Shown piece after piece: positions 56,119 to 64,000 of a DNA stretch of 64,000 nt. The DNA lies in assembly GCA_022819825.1 (NCBI GenBank), contig JAJEGM010000001.1, forward strand, positions 62,001-126,000. Direction: 5' to 3'. Within the stretch, counting starts at the first letter, position 1. Each line of letters begins with the position of its first letter. The DNA comes from Acidimicrobiia bacterium. GTDB lineage: Bacteria > Actinomycetota > Acidimicrobiia > Acidimicrobiales > Bin134. Under the pieces are notes generated by a model. It did no database searches. It had not been told where the DNA came from and saw only the letters and a program-made list of their open reading frames with translations. A program made the translations under genes and the position numbers.

Positions 56119-56601
56119 GTGGAAGCCGTGAAGGACAACCCCATTGGCGAGCGGCGGCCGATCCGCATTGCCGATATCGAATGGGAGGACTACGCCGATC
56201 CCGACGAACCAGATCGGGCGCCGGGTCCATTCGTGCGCTGGCTGGTGGATCCGGCGTCGGGCAACCGGGTCATGCACGTGAAGTCGTGGGCAGGGCGCAA
56301 TGCAGAGGCCCACTGGCATCTGTCCGACACGGTGTATCTGGTGACCAAGGGGGAGTTCATCGTGGAAGGCGAGGAGCCCTACCAGGAGGGCGACCTGCGC
56401 TGGGTGCGGGGCGGGTTCGCCTACGGCCCGGAGCGGTCGGGACCCGATGGCTGCGAGTACCTGTTCTTTAGCCTCGGCCCCTACGACAAACTCGACCCCG
56501 ATGAGCACCCACCCCCGCTGGGCCGATGGGACGACCCCTCCACTTGGGTGGAGGGCTACCCGCAGGTCGAACGGGCCAAGCTGGTGGGCAGCCCCCGATG
56601 A
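56119..56601 (+). CDS. Cupin-domain protein
   Basis: 160 residues from GTG 56119; GTG 56128 lies 7 bases after a -10-like TAGCGT and is an alternative. A beta-barrel is suggested by VMHVKSWAGRNAEAHWHLSDTVYLVTKGEFIVEG, shown here in part: the AHWH pair and the TKGEF turn fit cupin motif 1. YQEGDLRWVRGG is the second strand pair. It starts one base after the molybdenum hydroxylase stop and overlaps the next gene (ATGA), so three genes form an operon. Confidence 0.78.
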   Translation: MEAVKDNPIGERRPIRIADIEWEDYADPDEPDRAPGPFVRWLVDPASGNRVMHVKSWAGRNAEAHWHLSDTVYLVTKGEFIVEGEEPYQEGDLRWVRGGFAYGPERSGPDGCEYLFFSLGPYDKLDPDEHPPPLGRWDDPSTWVEGYPQVERAKLVGSPR

Positions 56602-57455
56602 GCCTGAACATCACCCCCCTGGACGCCCCCCTTGGCGCGGAGGTAGCCGGCTACGATTTCGCCTCCCCTCCAGACTCGGAGACCGCCGCCGAGCTGCTGG
56701 CCGCGGTGGACGAGCACCTGCTCCTGCTGTTTCGCAACCCCGAGCCGCCCACCCCCGCCCAGGTGACCGACTTCTGCGAGTCATTTGGCCCCCTGCGGCC
56801 CACCTTGGCCGACAAGTCCCGCCTGCCGGGATTCCCCGGCATCAACCGGGTGTCCAACGTGGACGTCGATGGCGTGGTCGGCACCGGGGGCACCGATGTG
56901 GTGACCTATCACTCCGACCTCAGCTTCACCCCGCCGCTCATCGAGTTCCTGTACCTAGACGCAGTGACGCTGCCTTCGGAGGGTGGGACCACCAAGTGGC
57001 TGAACCTGGTGGCCGCCTACCAAGACTTGGACGACGAGTTCAAGGCCCGCATCGACAACATCGGCGTGGTCTACCGCCTGCGAGACGGCCTGGATTTCGG
57101 TGGCTACTTCAAAGCCACCGACGGCGAGGCGCTGCTGGCCGACCGCACCTGCATCTCCTTGGTGCAGACCAATCCCCGCAATGGCCGCCGCAGCGTGTGG
57201 CCCAACACCGGCCCCGATTTCGCCGCCGACGTGGAGGGCCACGACGCCGACGAAGGCACTGCCCTACTGGCCGAGCTGTTCGCCCACTGCACCCAAGACC
57301 GCTATATCTACGAGCACCACTGGTGCATCGGTGAGTCCGTCTTCTGGCTCAACACCCAGACCATGCACCAGCGTGAGGCCTTCCCCCCCGACCAGGTACG
57401 AGAGCTCCGCCACGTGAACATCCTGGGCCATACCGACCCCCGCCAAGCCGCCTGA
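56598..57455 (+). CDS. TauD/TfdA-family Fe(II)/2-oxoglutarate dioxygenase
   Basis: 285 residues, overlapping the cupin stop. ITPLDAPLGAEVAGYDF is the TauD start; VVTYHSDLSFTPP gives the His-x-Asp iron ligands, and LNTQTMHQREAFPP the distal His with the Arg that binds 2-oxoglutarate. FRNPEPPTPAQVTDFCESFG is the conserved helix before the core. Such enzymes hydroxylate taurine, phenoxyacids, carnitine precursors and others; the substrate is not predictable. It may act on the same compound as the preceding hydroxylase. Confidence 0.9.
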   Translation: MSLNITPLDAPLGAEVAGYDFASPPDSETAAELLAAVDEHLLLLFRNPEPPTPAQVTDFCESFGPLRPTLADKSRLPGFPGINRVSNVDVDGVVGTGGTDVVTYHSDLSFTPPLIEFLYLDAVTLPSEGGTTKWLNLVAAYQDLDDEFKARIDNIGVVYRLRDGLDFGGYFKATDGEALLADRTCISLVQTNPRNGRRSVWPNTGPDFAADVEGHDADEGTALLAELFAHCTQDRYIYEHHWCIGESVFWLNTQTMHQREAFPPDQVRELRHVNILGHTDPRQAA

Positions 57456-57467
57456 GGGGATAGGCCC

Positions 57468-58436
57468 ATGACTAATCGTCAGCGCTGGTTTCGTTTTGTG
57501 TCGCTGGCCGTGGCTGTCGCTCTTGCCTTTTCGATGGCTGGCTCCTCGGCCGGCGGGCAGGCCCCCGATGAGCGGGACGCATTGATTGCCCGTCAGCAGG
57601 CGCTGATCGACGTGCAGGAGACTCTGATCACCGCCCAAGAGGCGCTGCTCAACGAGTACCGATGCTTGTTCGACATAGACACCCAGCTGGTGCCCAATGG
57701 CTGCCCTGAACAGGCCCGACCCACACCGACACCTACCGCCACGCCTACTCCGACCGCGTCACCCACCGCCACGCCAACCGCTACTGCATCCCCTACCCCG
57801 ACAGCCATCCCAACCCCGGCTCCGACCACCCTGCCTGACCCGACCATCCCCGCGGGCACTACCGAGGAGCAGTGGGAGCAACTCCGCCAGTGCAATGCCA
57901 ACGGCAACTACCAGCACGCCAACTCCAATGGAATCCACTTCGGTGCCTACGAGTTCAGACAGACCAGCTGGGACGACCTCGCCCGCCGCCACTACCCCCA
58001 TCTGGTAGGCGTCAATCCCCGCGACGCCGCCCCCGCCGACCAGGATCGCATGGCCTACACACTCTACGAGGAGCGGGGTTGGGCACCGTGGCCCAGCTGC
58101 GGACCATCAACCCAGCCAGGGGACAACACTCCGCCGGACCCAACTGGATTGCCGCCGATTCCGGCAGGCACCACCCAAGCCCAGTGGGATCACCTCATCC
58201 GGTGCGAGTCGGGAGGCAACTACCGGGCCTACAACCCGGCAGGTCCGTACCTAGGTGCCTTCCAATTCAACCAATCCACCTGGAACGGCGTGGCCAGCCG
58301 CCACTACCCCCGTCTGCAAGGGGTGGATCCCCGCGACGCCTCCCCCGCCGACCAGCACCGCATGGCCTACGCCCTTCACGGGGAGCGGGGATGGCAGCCC
58401 TGGCCCGTTTGCGGAGCTCCATTTCGGTCGTCCTAG
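57468..58436 (+). CDS. Secreted Rpf-like protein with two transglycosylase-like domains, first one inactive
   Basis: 322 residues. A signal peptide (about 1-30) is followed by a short coiled coil (ARQQALIDVQETLITAQEALL) and a Thr/Pro linker (84-125). Two resuscitation-promoting-factor-type domains follow. In domain 2 WDHLIRCESGGNY keeps the catalytic Glu247; in domain 1 WEQLRQCNANGNY has Asn143 at that place. Both end in RGW-PWP-CG and carry the paired Cys. Rpf domains cleave peptidoglycan glycan and revive dormant cells. Domain 1 may only bind. Confidence 0.9.
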   Translation: MTNRQRWFRFVSLAVAVALAFSMAGSSAGGQAPDERDALIARQQALIDVQETLITAQEALLNEYRCLFDIDTQLVPNGCPEQARPTPTPTATPTPTASPTATPTATASPTPTAIPTPAPTTLPDPTIPAGTTEEQWEQLRQCNANGNYQHANSNGIHFGAYEFRQTSWDDLARRHYPHLVGVNPRDAAPADQDRMAYTLYEERGWAPWPSCGPSTQPGDNTPPDPTGLPPIPAGTTQAQWDHLIRCESGGNYRAYNPAGPYLGAFQFNQSTWNGVASRHYPRLQGVDPRDASPADQHRMAYALHGERGWQPWPVCGAPFRSS

Positions 58437-58516
58437 CCAGCCGCCCTTCCTGTCTGCGGCCTAAACCAATACTCCGGGTACCATCGTCCCGCTCAAACTG
58501 TGAAGGGAGACCGGCG

Positions 58517-59464
58517 ATGCAAGGCATGAGGATCGGGGCGATGGCGGCCGAGGGCACCGGCGATCCTCCGGTGCCGGGGATGAGCGGGCCCCCGGGGTTG
58601 GACGAGATCACGGGGAACGCTCAGCGGTTCGAGGCTCTGGGGCTGGACACGGCATGGATCGCCAACATCGAGATCGACGCCGTTACCGCATCGGCGGTGG
58701 TGGGCACTGCCACCAGCAGCATCGAGATCGCCACCGGGGTGACCCCCACCCCCATGCGCCACCCCTTCGCTTTGGCCCAGCAGGCCGCCACCGCCCAGGC
58801 CGCCTGCGGAGGACGCTTCACCCTGGGCATCGGCCTGTGCCACCAGGGGATGGTGGAGAACCTGATGGGCCTGTCCTACGCCCGCCCCGCCCGTCAGATG
58901 AGGGAATACCTGGAGATCGCCGGCCCCATGCTGCGAGGCGAAGGCATGAACTACGAGGGGGAGATCTACACCACCCGGTGGCGGGGTCTGTCGCACGCCC
59001 CTCCCACGGAGATCATCGTGGCCGCCATGGGGCCGATCATGCTGGGCCACGCCGGACGGCTGGCCCGCGGCACCTTCGTGTGGGCCACCGGCCTCAATAC
59101 GCTGGCCGACTACGTGGTGCCAACCATCAACGCCGCCGCTGAAACCGCCGGACGGCCCGCGCCGAGGGTGGCCGCCGGATTCCCGATCTCAGTGACCGAC
59201 GACGCCCAAGCCGGCTATGAGGCTGCGGCGCGCACCTTTGCCCACTACAAGGACATCCCCTCCTACCGGGGCATGCTCGACCGAGAGGGCAAACCCGGCG
59301 TTGAAGATCTGGCCATCACCGGCAACGAGGCCGCAGTTGCCGACCAGTTGGAGCGGATCCGCGACACCGGCACAACCGACTTCGTCGCCTTCATCTACGA
59401 CACCGACGACCAATCCCGGGCCCGCACCGAAGCGCTATTGGGCGAACTGTCCGAAAACAGCTGA
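58517..59464 (+). CDS. Luciferase-like F420-dependent oxidoreductase
   Basis: 315 residues from ATG 58517, with GAAGGGAG 6-8 bases upstream; ATG 58526 is an alternative. GLDTAWIANIEIDAVTA, IEIATGVTPTPMRHPFALAQQA and GRFTLGIGLCHQ are the LLM barrel strands. The C-terminal third holds ITGNEAAVADQLERIRDTGTTDFVA, the usual substrate-side helix. Third LLM protein of the window. It converges with a small unknown gene, with a 2-base gap. Confidence 0.9.
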   Translation: MQGMRIGAMAAEGTGDPPVPGMSGPPGLDEITGNAQRFEALGLDTAWIANIEIDAVTASAVVGTATSSIEIATGVTPTPMRHPFALAQQAATAQAACGGRFTLGIGLCHQGMVENLMGLSYARPARQMREYLEIAGPMLRGEGMNYEGEIYTTRWRGLSHAPPTEIIVAAMGPIMLGHAGRLARGTFVWATGLNTLADYVVPTINAAAETAGRPAPRVAAGFPISVTDDAQAGYEAAARTFAHYKDIPSYRGMLDREGKPGVEDLAITGNEAAVADQLERIRDTGTTDFVAFIYDTDDQSRARTEALLGELSENS

Positions 59465-59466
59465 GT

Positions 59467-59739
59467 TTAACTCGACGCAAGCAGGGCGATATAGGGCTCG
59501 GGATTTCCGATCCAGCGCAGAGCCCGCAGCTCATCGGCACCGCGCTGGCCGGACAGCACGGCAAGCAGCTCATCCAAGGTCCCTTCAAGCGTGGCTGCCG
59601 GGGGCATCCGGTCGGCCACTCCCACGATCCGGGTCTCGTCGCCAAACCTCAGCACCAGCCCCCGCAATTCGGCGGCAATGATGCGCCGCCCCAACTCGGC
59701 GGCCAGCGCCTCGAATTCCGGGCTTGCCCCAGTGGTCAA
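59467..59739 (-). CDS. Small hypothetical protein coupled to an amidohydrolase
   Basis: 90 residues from TTG 59739, whose start overlaps the amidohydrolase stop by three bases (TTGA), the best evidence that it is translated. It reads as one small alpha/beta unit: FEALAAELGRRIIAAELRGLVLRFGDETRIV, then ATLEGTLDELLAVLSGQ and a C-terminal helix. No family is recognised; the shape resembles small steroid-carrier-like domains, but this is weak. Last gene of the 62212-59467 operon. Confidence 0.6.
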   Translation of the reverse strand: MTTGASPEFEALAAELGRRIIAAELRGLVLRFGDETRIVGVADRMPPAATLEGTLDELLAVLSGQRGADELRALRWIGNPEPYIALLASS

Positions 59740-60977
59740 ACCGCTGCTCGGTCCCGCAGCTCGGCGGCGGTGGGCAGGTCGAGGCCCAGCATCCGGATAG
59801 CGTTGTCCCGACAGATGGCGTCAACCTCAGGCTGGGTCAGGTGCTCCATCTGCGAGGCCAGCAGCTCCTTGGAGTGCGGCCATGTGGAGTCGGAGTGGGG
59901 ATAGTCGGTCTCGGTGGTGATGGTCTCCAAGCCGATGGCGTCAATGTTGGCTAGACCCACCTTGTCGTCGAAGAAGCACACGAACACATGGTCGCGGTAG
60001 TAGGTGGACGGCGGCTCGGGCACCTTGTCGGCCACCCCGCCCCAGGCGGCGTTCTCCTTCCACACCACGTCCACCCGGTCCAAGATGTAGGGCAGCCAGC
60101 CCATCTGCCCCTCCGAATAGGCCACTTTGAGTCCGGGGAAGCGCACGAACACGCCCGACATCAGAAAGTCCACCAGCGAGTAGGTGGCGTTAGAGTGGAC
60201 CAGCGCCGAGCCCACCGCACCGGGTGCGTCAGGCGAGGTGGACACCATCTTCGAGGACGACCCGATGTGCATGCACACCACGGTGGCCGTCTCCTCGCAG
60301 GCGGCGAAGAAGGGATCCCAGTACCCGGAGTGGATCGACGGCAAGCCCAGGTTGGGCGGGATCTCCGAGAAGCACACCGCCCGTACACCCCGCTCGGCGT
60401 TGCGCCGCACCTCGGCGGCGGCCAACTGCACGTCCCACAGCGGGATGAGGCACAGCGGGATCAGCCGCCCGGCGGAGGGACCGCACCACTCCTCCACCAT
60501 CCAGTCGTTGTAGGCCTGCACACACAGCAGGGCCAGATCCATGTCGGAAGCCTCGGCGAACGCCTGGCCGCAGAACCGGGGGAACGACGGGAAGCACAGC
60601 GAGGCATCGACATGGCCGATGTCCATATCGCCCAAACGGGGCTCTACCTGCCAGGCACCGGGCTGCATCTCCTCGAAGGTGATGCCCACCATCTGGAGCT
60701 GATCGCGGGGAAAAGTCACCGCCGAGTGGGTGCGGACCATCGGGTAGTGGAGATCCTCGTAGTACCAATACGAGGTGGGGCGGCCGGTGCCCTCGGTCCA
60801 CGAGAACACTCCCCCCACGTAGGAGATCTCGCACGGGGCGGTCACCACTCGGGGGCCGATGTCGGCATAGCGAGACGGCAGCCGCGACTGCCACACATGG
60901 GGCGGTTCAATGACGTGATCGTCTACCGAGATGATGGGCGGAATCTCGATGGCCGACTCGGCCGTCGCCCCGGCCAT
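59736..60977 (-). CDS. Amidohydrolase family protein, paralog of the one at 10277-11479
   Basis: 413 residues; the start overlaps the P450 stop (TAATG). IISVDDHVIEPPHVW opens the fold, VVCMHIGSS is the central His strand and ITTETDYPHSDSTWP the Asp/His end. Its close likeness to the 10277 protein covers the full length. Operon context with P450 suggests a hydroxylation followed by hydrolysis or decarboxylation. Substrate unknown. Confidence 0.87.
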   Translation of the reverse strand: MAGATAESAIEIPPIISVDDHVIEPPHVWQSRLPSRYADIGPRVVTAPCEISYVGGVFSWTEGTGRPTSYWYYEDLHYPMVRTHSAVTFPRDQLQMVGITFEEMQPGAWQVEPRLGDMDIGHVDASLCFPSFPRFCGQAFAEASDMDLALLCVQAYNDWMVEEWCGPSAGRLIPLCLIPLWDVQLAAAEVRRNAERGVRAVCFSEIPPNLGLPSIHSGYWDPFFAACEETATVVCMHIGSSSKMVSTSPDAPGAVGSALVHSNATYSLVDFLMSGVFVRFPGLKVAYSEGQMGWLPYILDRVDVVWKENAAWGGVADKVPEPPSTYYRDHVFVCFFDDKVGLANIDAIGLETITTETDYPHSDSTWPHSKELLASQMEHLTQPEVDAICRDNAIRMLGLDLPTAAELRDRAAV

Positions 60978-62212
60978 TACTGCACCGTGATGGGGAACAT
61001 TTCCAAAGCGCCGTCGCCCTCGGGCTCGCTCTGGGTGAACTCCACGTTCAGCCCCTCCAGGCCCCGGGTGAAAGCCCCAGGACGGTAGCGGGGAGCATAG
61101 AAGGGCTCCAGCCTCATGTCGGGCAGCCGCCGGGTGACCTCCTCGAACATGACCTTGAGCTGAAGCCGGGCCAGCGACGCCCCCAGGCAGAAGTGGGTGC
61201 CGAAACCGAAGGAGAGGTGGTTGCGGGCGTCACGGCGCACATCCAGCGCATCGGGGTTCTCAAATGCCTCGGGGTCGCGGTTGGCCGAGGCATACATCAA
61301 CAACACCTGATCGCCCTCTTTGAGGGTCTTGCCGTGCAGCTCGTGGGTGGCCGTCACCGTGCGGCGCATGTTCAAGATGGGCGACACGTAACGGATGAAC
61401 TCCTCCACCGCGGTCTCGCCGATCACCTCGGGCTCGTCGATGAGGATCTGGCGCTGGTCGGGACTCTCCATCAGCGCCAAGCAGGTGGTGCCGATCACCG
61501 TACGGGTGGTCTCGGCCCCGCCGTCCAGCACCAGGAGCACCTCGTGCATGATGTCTTCGTCGCTCAGCGGCTGGCCGTCCAACTCCTTGTGGCACCACAT
61601 GGAGATGAGGTCGTCTTGGGGGTCGGCCTTGCGCTTCTGCACCAGCTCGTAGGTGGTGCCGGCCCACTCCTCGATGGCCCGGTCTCCTTGCACGGTGTGA
61701 TAACCCGGGCCGCCGCCACCCTGCATGGTGGCCTCCGACCAGTGCATCACCCGGGGCCACATCTCGGTGGGATAGCCCAGCTGCTTGCCGATCATGTAGG
61801 CGGGCAGCGGAGCGGCCAGGTCGTACACCACATCGCACCATCCCCGGGGCGCCACCCGGTCGATCAGCTCGGTGACCACCGCCCGGATCTTGTCCTCCTG
61901 CCTGCGAACCGCCCGGGGGGTGAATTCCCGGGCCACCAGCATCCGCTGACGCTGGTGGTCGGGGTCGTCCATGTTGATCATGGAGTCGGACATCTCGATC
62001 TTGGGCCGGCTGCCCGAAGCTGAGCTGTACAGATCGGTGTTCTTTTCCACCGCCAACAAGTCGGCGTGGCGGGACACGCCCCAGATCTCGTTCTTCTCGT
62101 CCCAGTACACCGGGTCGTTTTCCCGCAGCCAGGCATAGACCGAGAAGGGGTCTTGGGCGTACATGTACCCGTCCAATAGATCAACGGGCTGGGTCACCTC
62201 AGCAGTCGCCAT
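60977..62212 (-). CDS. Cytochrome P450
   Basis: 411 residues from ATG 62212, 8 bases after a -10-like TACCAT. The I helix reads LLVLDGGAETTRTVI, the ExxR motif is EEFIRYVSP, and the heme loop FGFGTHFCLGASLAR carries the axial Cys. YWDEKNEIWGVSRHADLLAVEKN is the usual N-terminal strand pair. Resembles the CYP125/CYP142/CYP124 side of actinobacterial P450s, which oxidise steroids and lipids, but assignment to a family would need alignment. Overlaps the amidohydrolase start by one base. Confidence 0.93.
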   Translation of the reverse strand: MATAEVTQPVDLLDGYMYAQDPFSVYAWLRENDPVYWDEKNEIWGVSRHADLLAVEKNTDLYSSASGSRPKIEMSDSMINMDDPDHQRQRMLVAREFTPRAVRRQEDKIRAVVTELIDRVAPRGWCDVVYDLAAPLPAYMIGKQLGYPTEMWPRVMHWSEATMQGGGGPGYHTVQGDRAIEEWAGTTYELVQKRKADPQDDLISMWCHKELDGQPLSDEDIMHEVLLVLDGGAETTRTVIGTTCLALMESPDQRQILIDEPEVIGETAVEEFIRYVSPILNMRRTVTATHELHGKTLKEGDQVLLMYASANRDPEAFENPDALDVRRDARNHLSFGFGTHFCLGASLARLQLKVMFEEVTRRLPDMRLEPFYAPRYRPGAFTRGLEGLNVEFTQSEPEGDGALEMFPITVQ

Positions 62213-62220
62213 AAGCGGCG

Positions 62221-62226
62221 ATGGTA
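62221..62226 (-). promoter_or_regulatory. Candidate -10 hexamer for the P450 operon
   Basis: TACCAT on the minus strand ends 8 bases before ATG 62212, in a 29-base gap after the superoxide dismutase gene. A leaderless transcript is implied. Confidence 0.35.
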
Positions 62227-62241
62227 GTGGGCGCGCTCCGG

Positions 62242-62826
62242 TCAGTCGGAAGCGAGGTTCTCGGCCGCGAACTCCCAGTTGATCAAGTGGTCCAAGAACG
62301 CCTCTACGTAGGCGGCCCGGGCGTTCTGGTAGTCGAGGTAGTAGGCGTGCTCCCACACATCCACCACCAGCAGCGCCCGGCGATCGTGCAGCAAGGGCAG
62401 ATCGGCGTTGGGGGTCTGCACGATGGCGAGTCCGTCGTCGTCGGCCACCAGCCAGGTCCAGCCGGAGCCGAACAGGCCCACGGCCGCGTCGGCGAACTGG
62501 CGGCGGAACTCATCGGTGGAACCGAATGCCTCGTCGATGGCTGCCCGCACCGGCCCCGAAGGAGCACCGCCGCCGTCGGGGCTCATCGAATGCCAGTAGA
62601 AGGTGTGGTTCCAGATCTGGGCGGCGTTGTTGAAGATCGCGCCCTCGGCACCCAAGACCACCTTCTCGAGTTCGGTGCCCTCCCACTGGGTACCAGCGGT
62701 CAGTCGGTTCAGGTTGGCCACGTACCCGGCGTGGTGACGCTCGTAGTGGTAGCTCATGGTCTCGGCACTCACAAAGGGTTCGAGCGCGCTTTGGCTGTAC
62801 GGAAGGGGAGGAAGGTCAAACGCCAT
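62242..62826 (-). CDS. sodB: Iron superoxide dismutase
   Basis: 194 residues from ATG 62826. Metal ligands are in SYHYERHHAGY (His), NNAAQIWNHTFYW (His), and VVDVWEHAYYLDY (Asp and His). The Gln in AAQIWNH, supplied from this position, and FGSGWTWL are features of the iron rather than manganese type. The enzyme dismutes superoxide in the cytoplasm. The start region overlaps the end of the upstream amidohydrolase gene by 11 bases. Confidence 0.95.
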   Translation of the reverse strand: MAFDLPPLPYSQSALEPFVSAETMSYHYERHHAGYVANLNRLTAGTQWEGTELEKVVLGAEGAIFNNAAQIWNHTFYWHSMSPDGGGAPSGPVRAAIDEAFGSTDEFRRQFADAAVGLFGSGWTWLVADDDGLAIVQTPNADLPLLHDRRALLVVDVWEHAYYLDYQNARAAYVEAFLDHLINWEFAAENLASD

Positions 62827-64000
62827 ATCCGGATAACACGGTATCGGCAAAAAAATCGGGATTGATAGCCGTATACATCCGAAACGGGTTTTCGTAGACA
62901 AAGGCTCGGAAGTCTCCCTCGGTGATCAGCCCCTCCTGCACCAAGCCGTAAGCCTCGTCCATGATCGATTCGATATCGGTCACGTCCCAGTGGCCGATGT
63001 CGGAGGAGAAAACCGCGTTGAGCCGCACGCCGCAGGGGTTGGCGGGTCCAAAGGCCACATGCACGCCCCGGTCGTCGGCCTCGCATCCGAAATAGAGCGA
63101 CGACGCAAACGACTCGGCGATCTCCTCTTCTGATTCCACTTCGAGCCGGGTCCACTCGTCGGGCTCCTCGGGCGTACCCCCGTGGATGGGCATCCCGTGG
63201 GCGTACGAGGCCAGGTCGTCACCAAGAGTCGCCTTGAAATCCTCGCCGTAGCGCTCGAAGTATCCGCCCAGCTCTTCGAGGTCGAGCAGGGCGGGGTCGA
63301 AGTTGCGCTGGATGGCGTCCCAACTGCGCTTCTCCCAATGCTCGATGATGTCGCACAAAAGCTGGGTGCCCCATGAAACGCCGCACTCCAAGAACACGAA
63401 CGGCAGCTCGGGAATGCGGCGGGTGACCCCGCCCAAGAACAGCGTCTTGCACAACTCGTACATCAGGGCCTGGAACTGGCCGATGTGGTTGGCGGTGTAG
63501 CTGGAAACGAAGGTGTGGATGCCAGGGCGGAAGGACAGGCCGCCGTGGAAGGTGGCGGCAAAGCCGAGCTCGACACACCGGCGCCACACCGGGTCGTAGT
63601 CATAGGCCGAGTCCAAGCCGTAACAGTCGAACCAGTGGTGCTGGCCGGGCCACAGCCATCCCGATCGGGTCTGGTGGTCGGGATCGTCGATGGGGCGCAT
63701 AACTCCCTCGGCGAACACCACCACCTTCAGGCCCAGCGCGGCGCAGTGCTCCAACTCGGCGATGGCCTCATCGGGGGTGTGCGCGGGGATGATCCCGGCC
63801 ATGGCCATGCGGTCGGAATAGGGGTTGTACACATCGGCGTAGAACTCGTTGAAGGCCCGGCACAGGCCGGTGCGGTAGTCGGCGTCTTCCACCGCGCAGC
63901 TGGTGAGGGTGTTGGTGGGGTAAAGCACTGAGTAGTCGATGCCGATTTCAGGCATCCGCTCATAGAGCAGAGCGGGCAGCATGGCGGTGGCCCGGTCCAT
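62816..64000 (-). CDS. Amidohydrolase family protein, N-terminal end outside the window
   Basis: 394 residues visible; the frame is open to the window edge, and the ATG at 64000 may be internal. IGIDYSVLYPTNTLTS, MAMAGIIPAHTPDEAIAELEH and GFAATFHGGLSFRPG are Amidohydro_2 strands; VFSSDIGHWDVTDIES provides the late Asp and His. It differs from the other four in a helical insertion around 190-270. Stop codon lies within the sodB start region. Confidence 0.82.
   Translation of the reverse strand: MDRATAMLPALLYERMPEIGIDYSVLYPTNTLTSCAVEDADYRTGLCRAFNEFYADVYNPYSDRMAMAGIIPAHTPDEAIAELEHCAALGLKVVVFAEGVMRPIDDPDHQTRSGWLWPGQHHWFDCYGLDSAYDYDPVWRRCVELGFAATFHGGLSFRPGIHTFVSSYTANHIGQFQALMYELCKTLFLGGVTRRIPELPFVFLECGVSWGTQLLCDIIEHWEKRSWDAIQRNFDPALLDLEELGGYFERYGEDFKATLGDDLASYAHGMPIHGGTPEEPDEWTRLEVESEEEIAESFASSLYFGCEADDRGVHVAFGPANPCGVRLNAVFSSDIGHWDVTDIESIMDEAYGLVQEGLITEGDFRAFVYENPFRMYTAINPDFFADTVLSGYGV

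Noticed and set aside
57720-57840. Possible direct-repeat array or CRISPR-like structure
   Set aside because: The repeats are short Thr/Pro codons of a protein linker with no spacers.

Overview
The window is a gene-dense, high-GC stretch with no gene-free gap above about 150 bases. It shows no rRNA, tRNA, CRISPR array, insertion sequence or prophage. Gene content points to a free-living aerobic actinobacterium, most likely class Acidimicrobiia: F420-type luciferase-like oxidoreductases, many amidohydrolases, two cytochrome P450s, TrHbO-type globin, a resuscitation-promoting-factor-like protein, UDP-galactopyranose mutase and several molybdenum hydroxylases. The class assignment is inference from gene content, not from a marker gene.

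Layout. 1-11.5 kb: end of a DUF1015 gene, amidohydrolases, truncated globin diverging from a SixA-type phosphatase, RmuC, luciferase-like oxidoreductases, an alpha/beta hydrolase-oxidoreductase-cupin operon, and a flavodoxin-amidohydrolase pair. 11.5-17.2 kb: an extracytoplasmic flavin module (ApbE flavin transferase, PepSY membrane protein, DUF2271 lipoprotein with an SGAT flavinylation motif) beside a two-component system and an intradiol-dioxygenase-like lipoprotein; then a cell-wall amidase of visibly lower GC. 18.3-32.8 kb: an orphan molybdenum hydroxylase large subunit, an esterase, an MNT-HEPN fusion behind clustered inverted repeats, an MFS transporter, a D-aminoacylase-like enzyme, Glf, a fused hydantoinase/oxoprolinase, an orphan 2Fe-2S subunit with an SDR, and a PAC2 protein.

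32.8-34.4 kb holds the most unusual locus: a UGSC-family selenoprotein gene read through an in-frame TGA (33051-33053), followed by a strong hairpin suited to a bacterial SECIS element, in an operon with a conserved-looking protein of unknown function.

34.4-42.6 kb: an SDR, a SnoaL-like protein, a complete branched-chain-amino-acid-type ABC transporter (two permeases, two ATPases, lipoprotein) and a P450. 42.6-47.3 kb: a form I aerobic CO dehydrogenase operon (coxM-coxS-coxL with the AYRCSFR active-site motif) followed by an XdhC-like maturation protein fused to a YHS metal-binding domain; this suggests CO oxidation as an energy supplement. 47.4-53.7 kb: NYN nuclease, DyP peroxidase, an enoyl-CoA hydratase/acyl-CoA dehydrogenase/phosphotransferase operon, a ROK kinase and an aquaporin. 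53.8-64 kb: a third CoxL-like subunit, cupin, TauD-like dioxygenase, an Rpf-like protein with one inactive and one intact domain, an F420-type oxidoreductase, two amidohydrolases, a P450 and an iron superoxide dismutase.

Several genes start 6-8 bases downstream of a TANNNT hexamer, consistent with leaderless actinobacterial transcripts.
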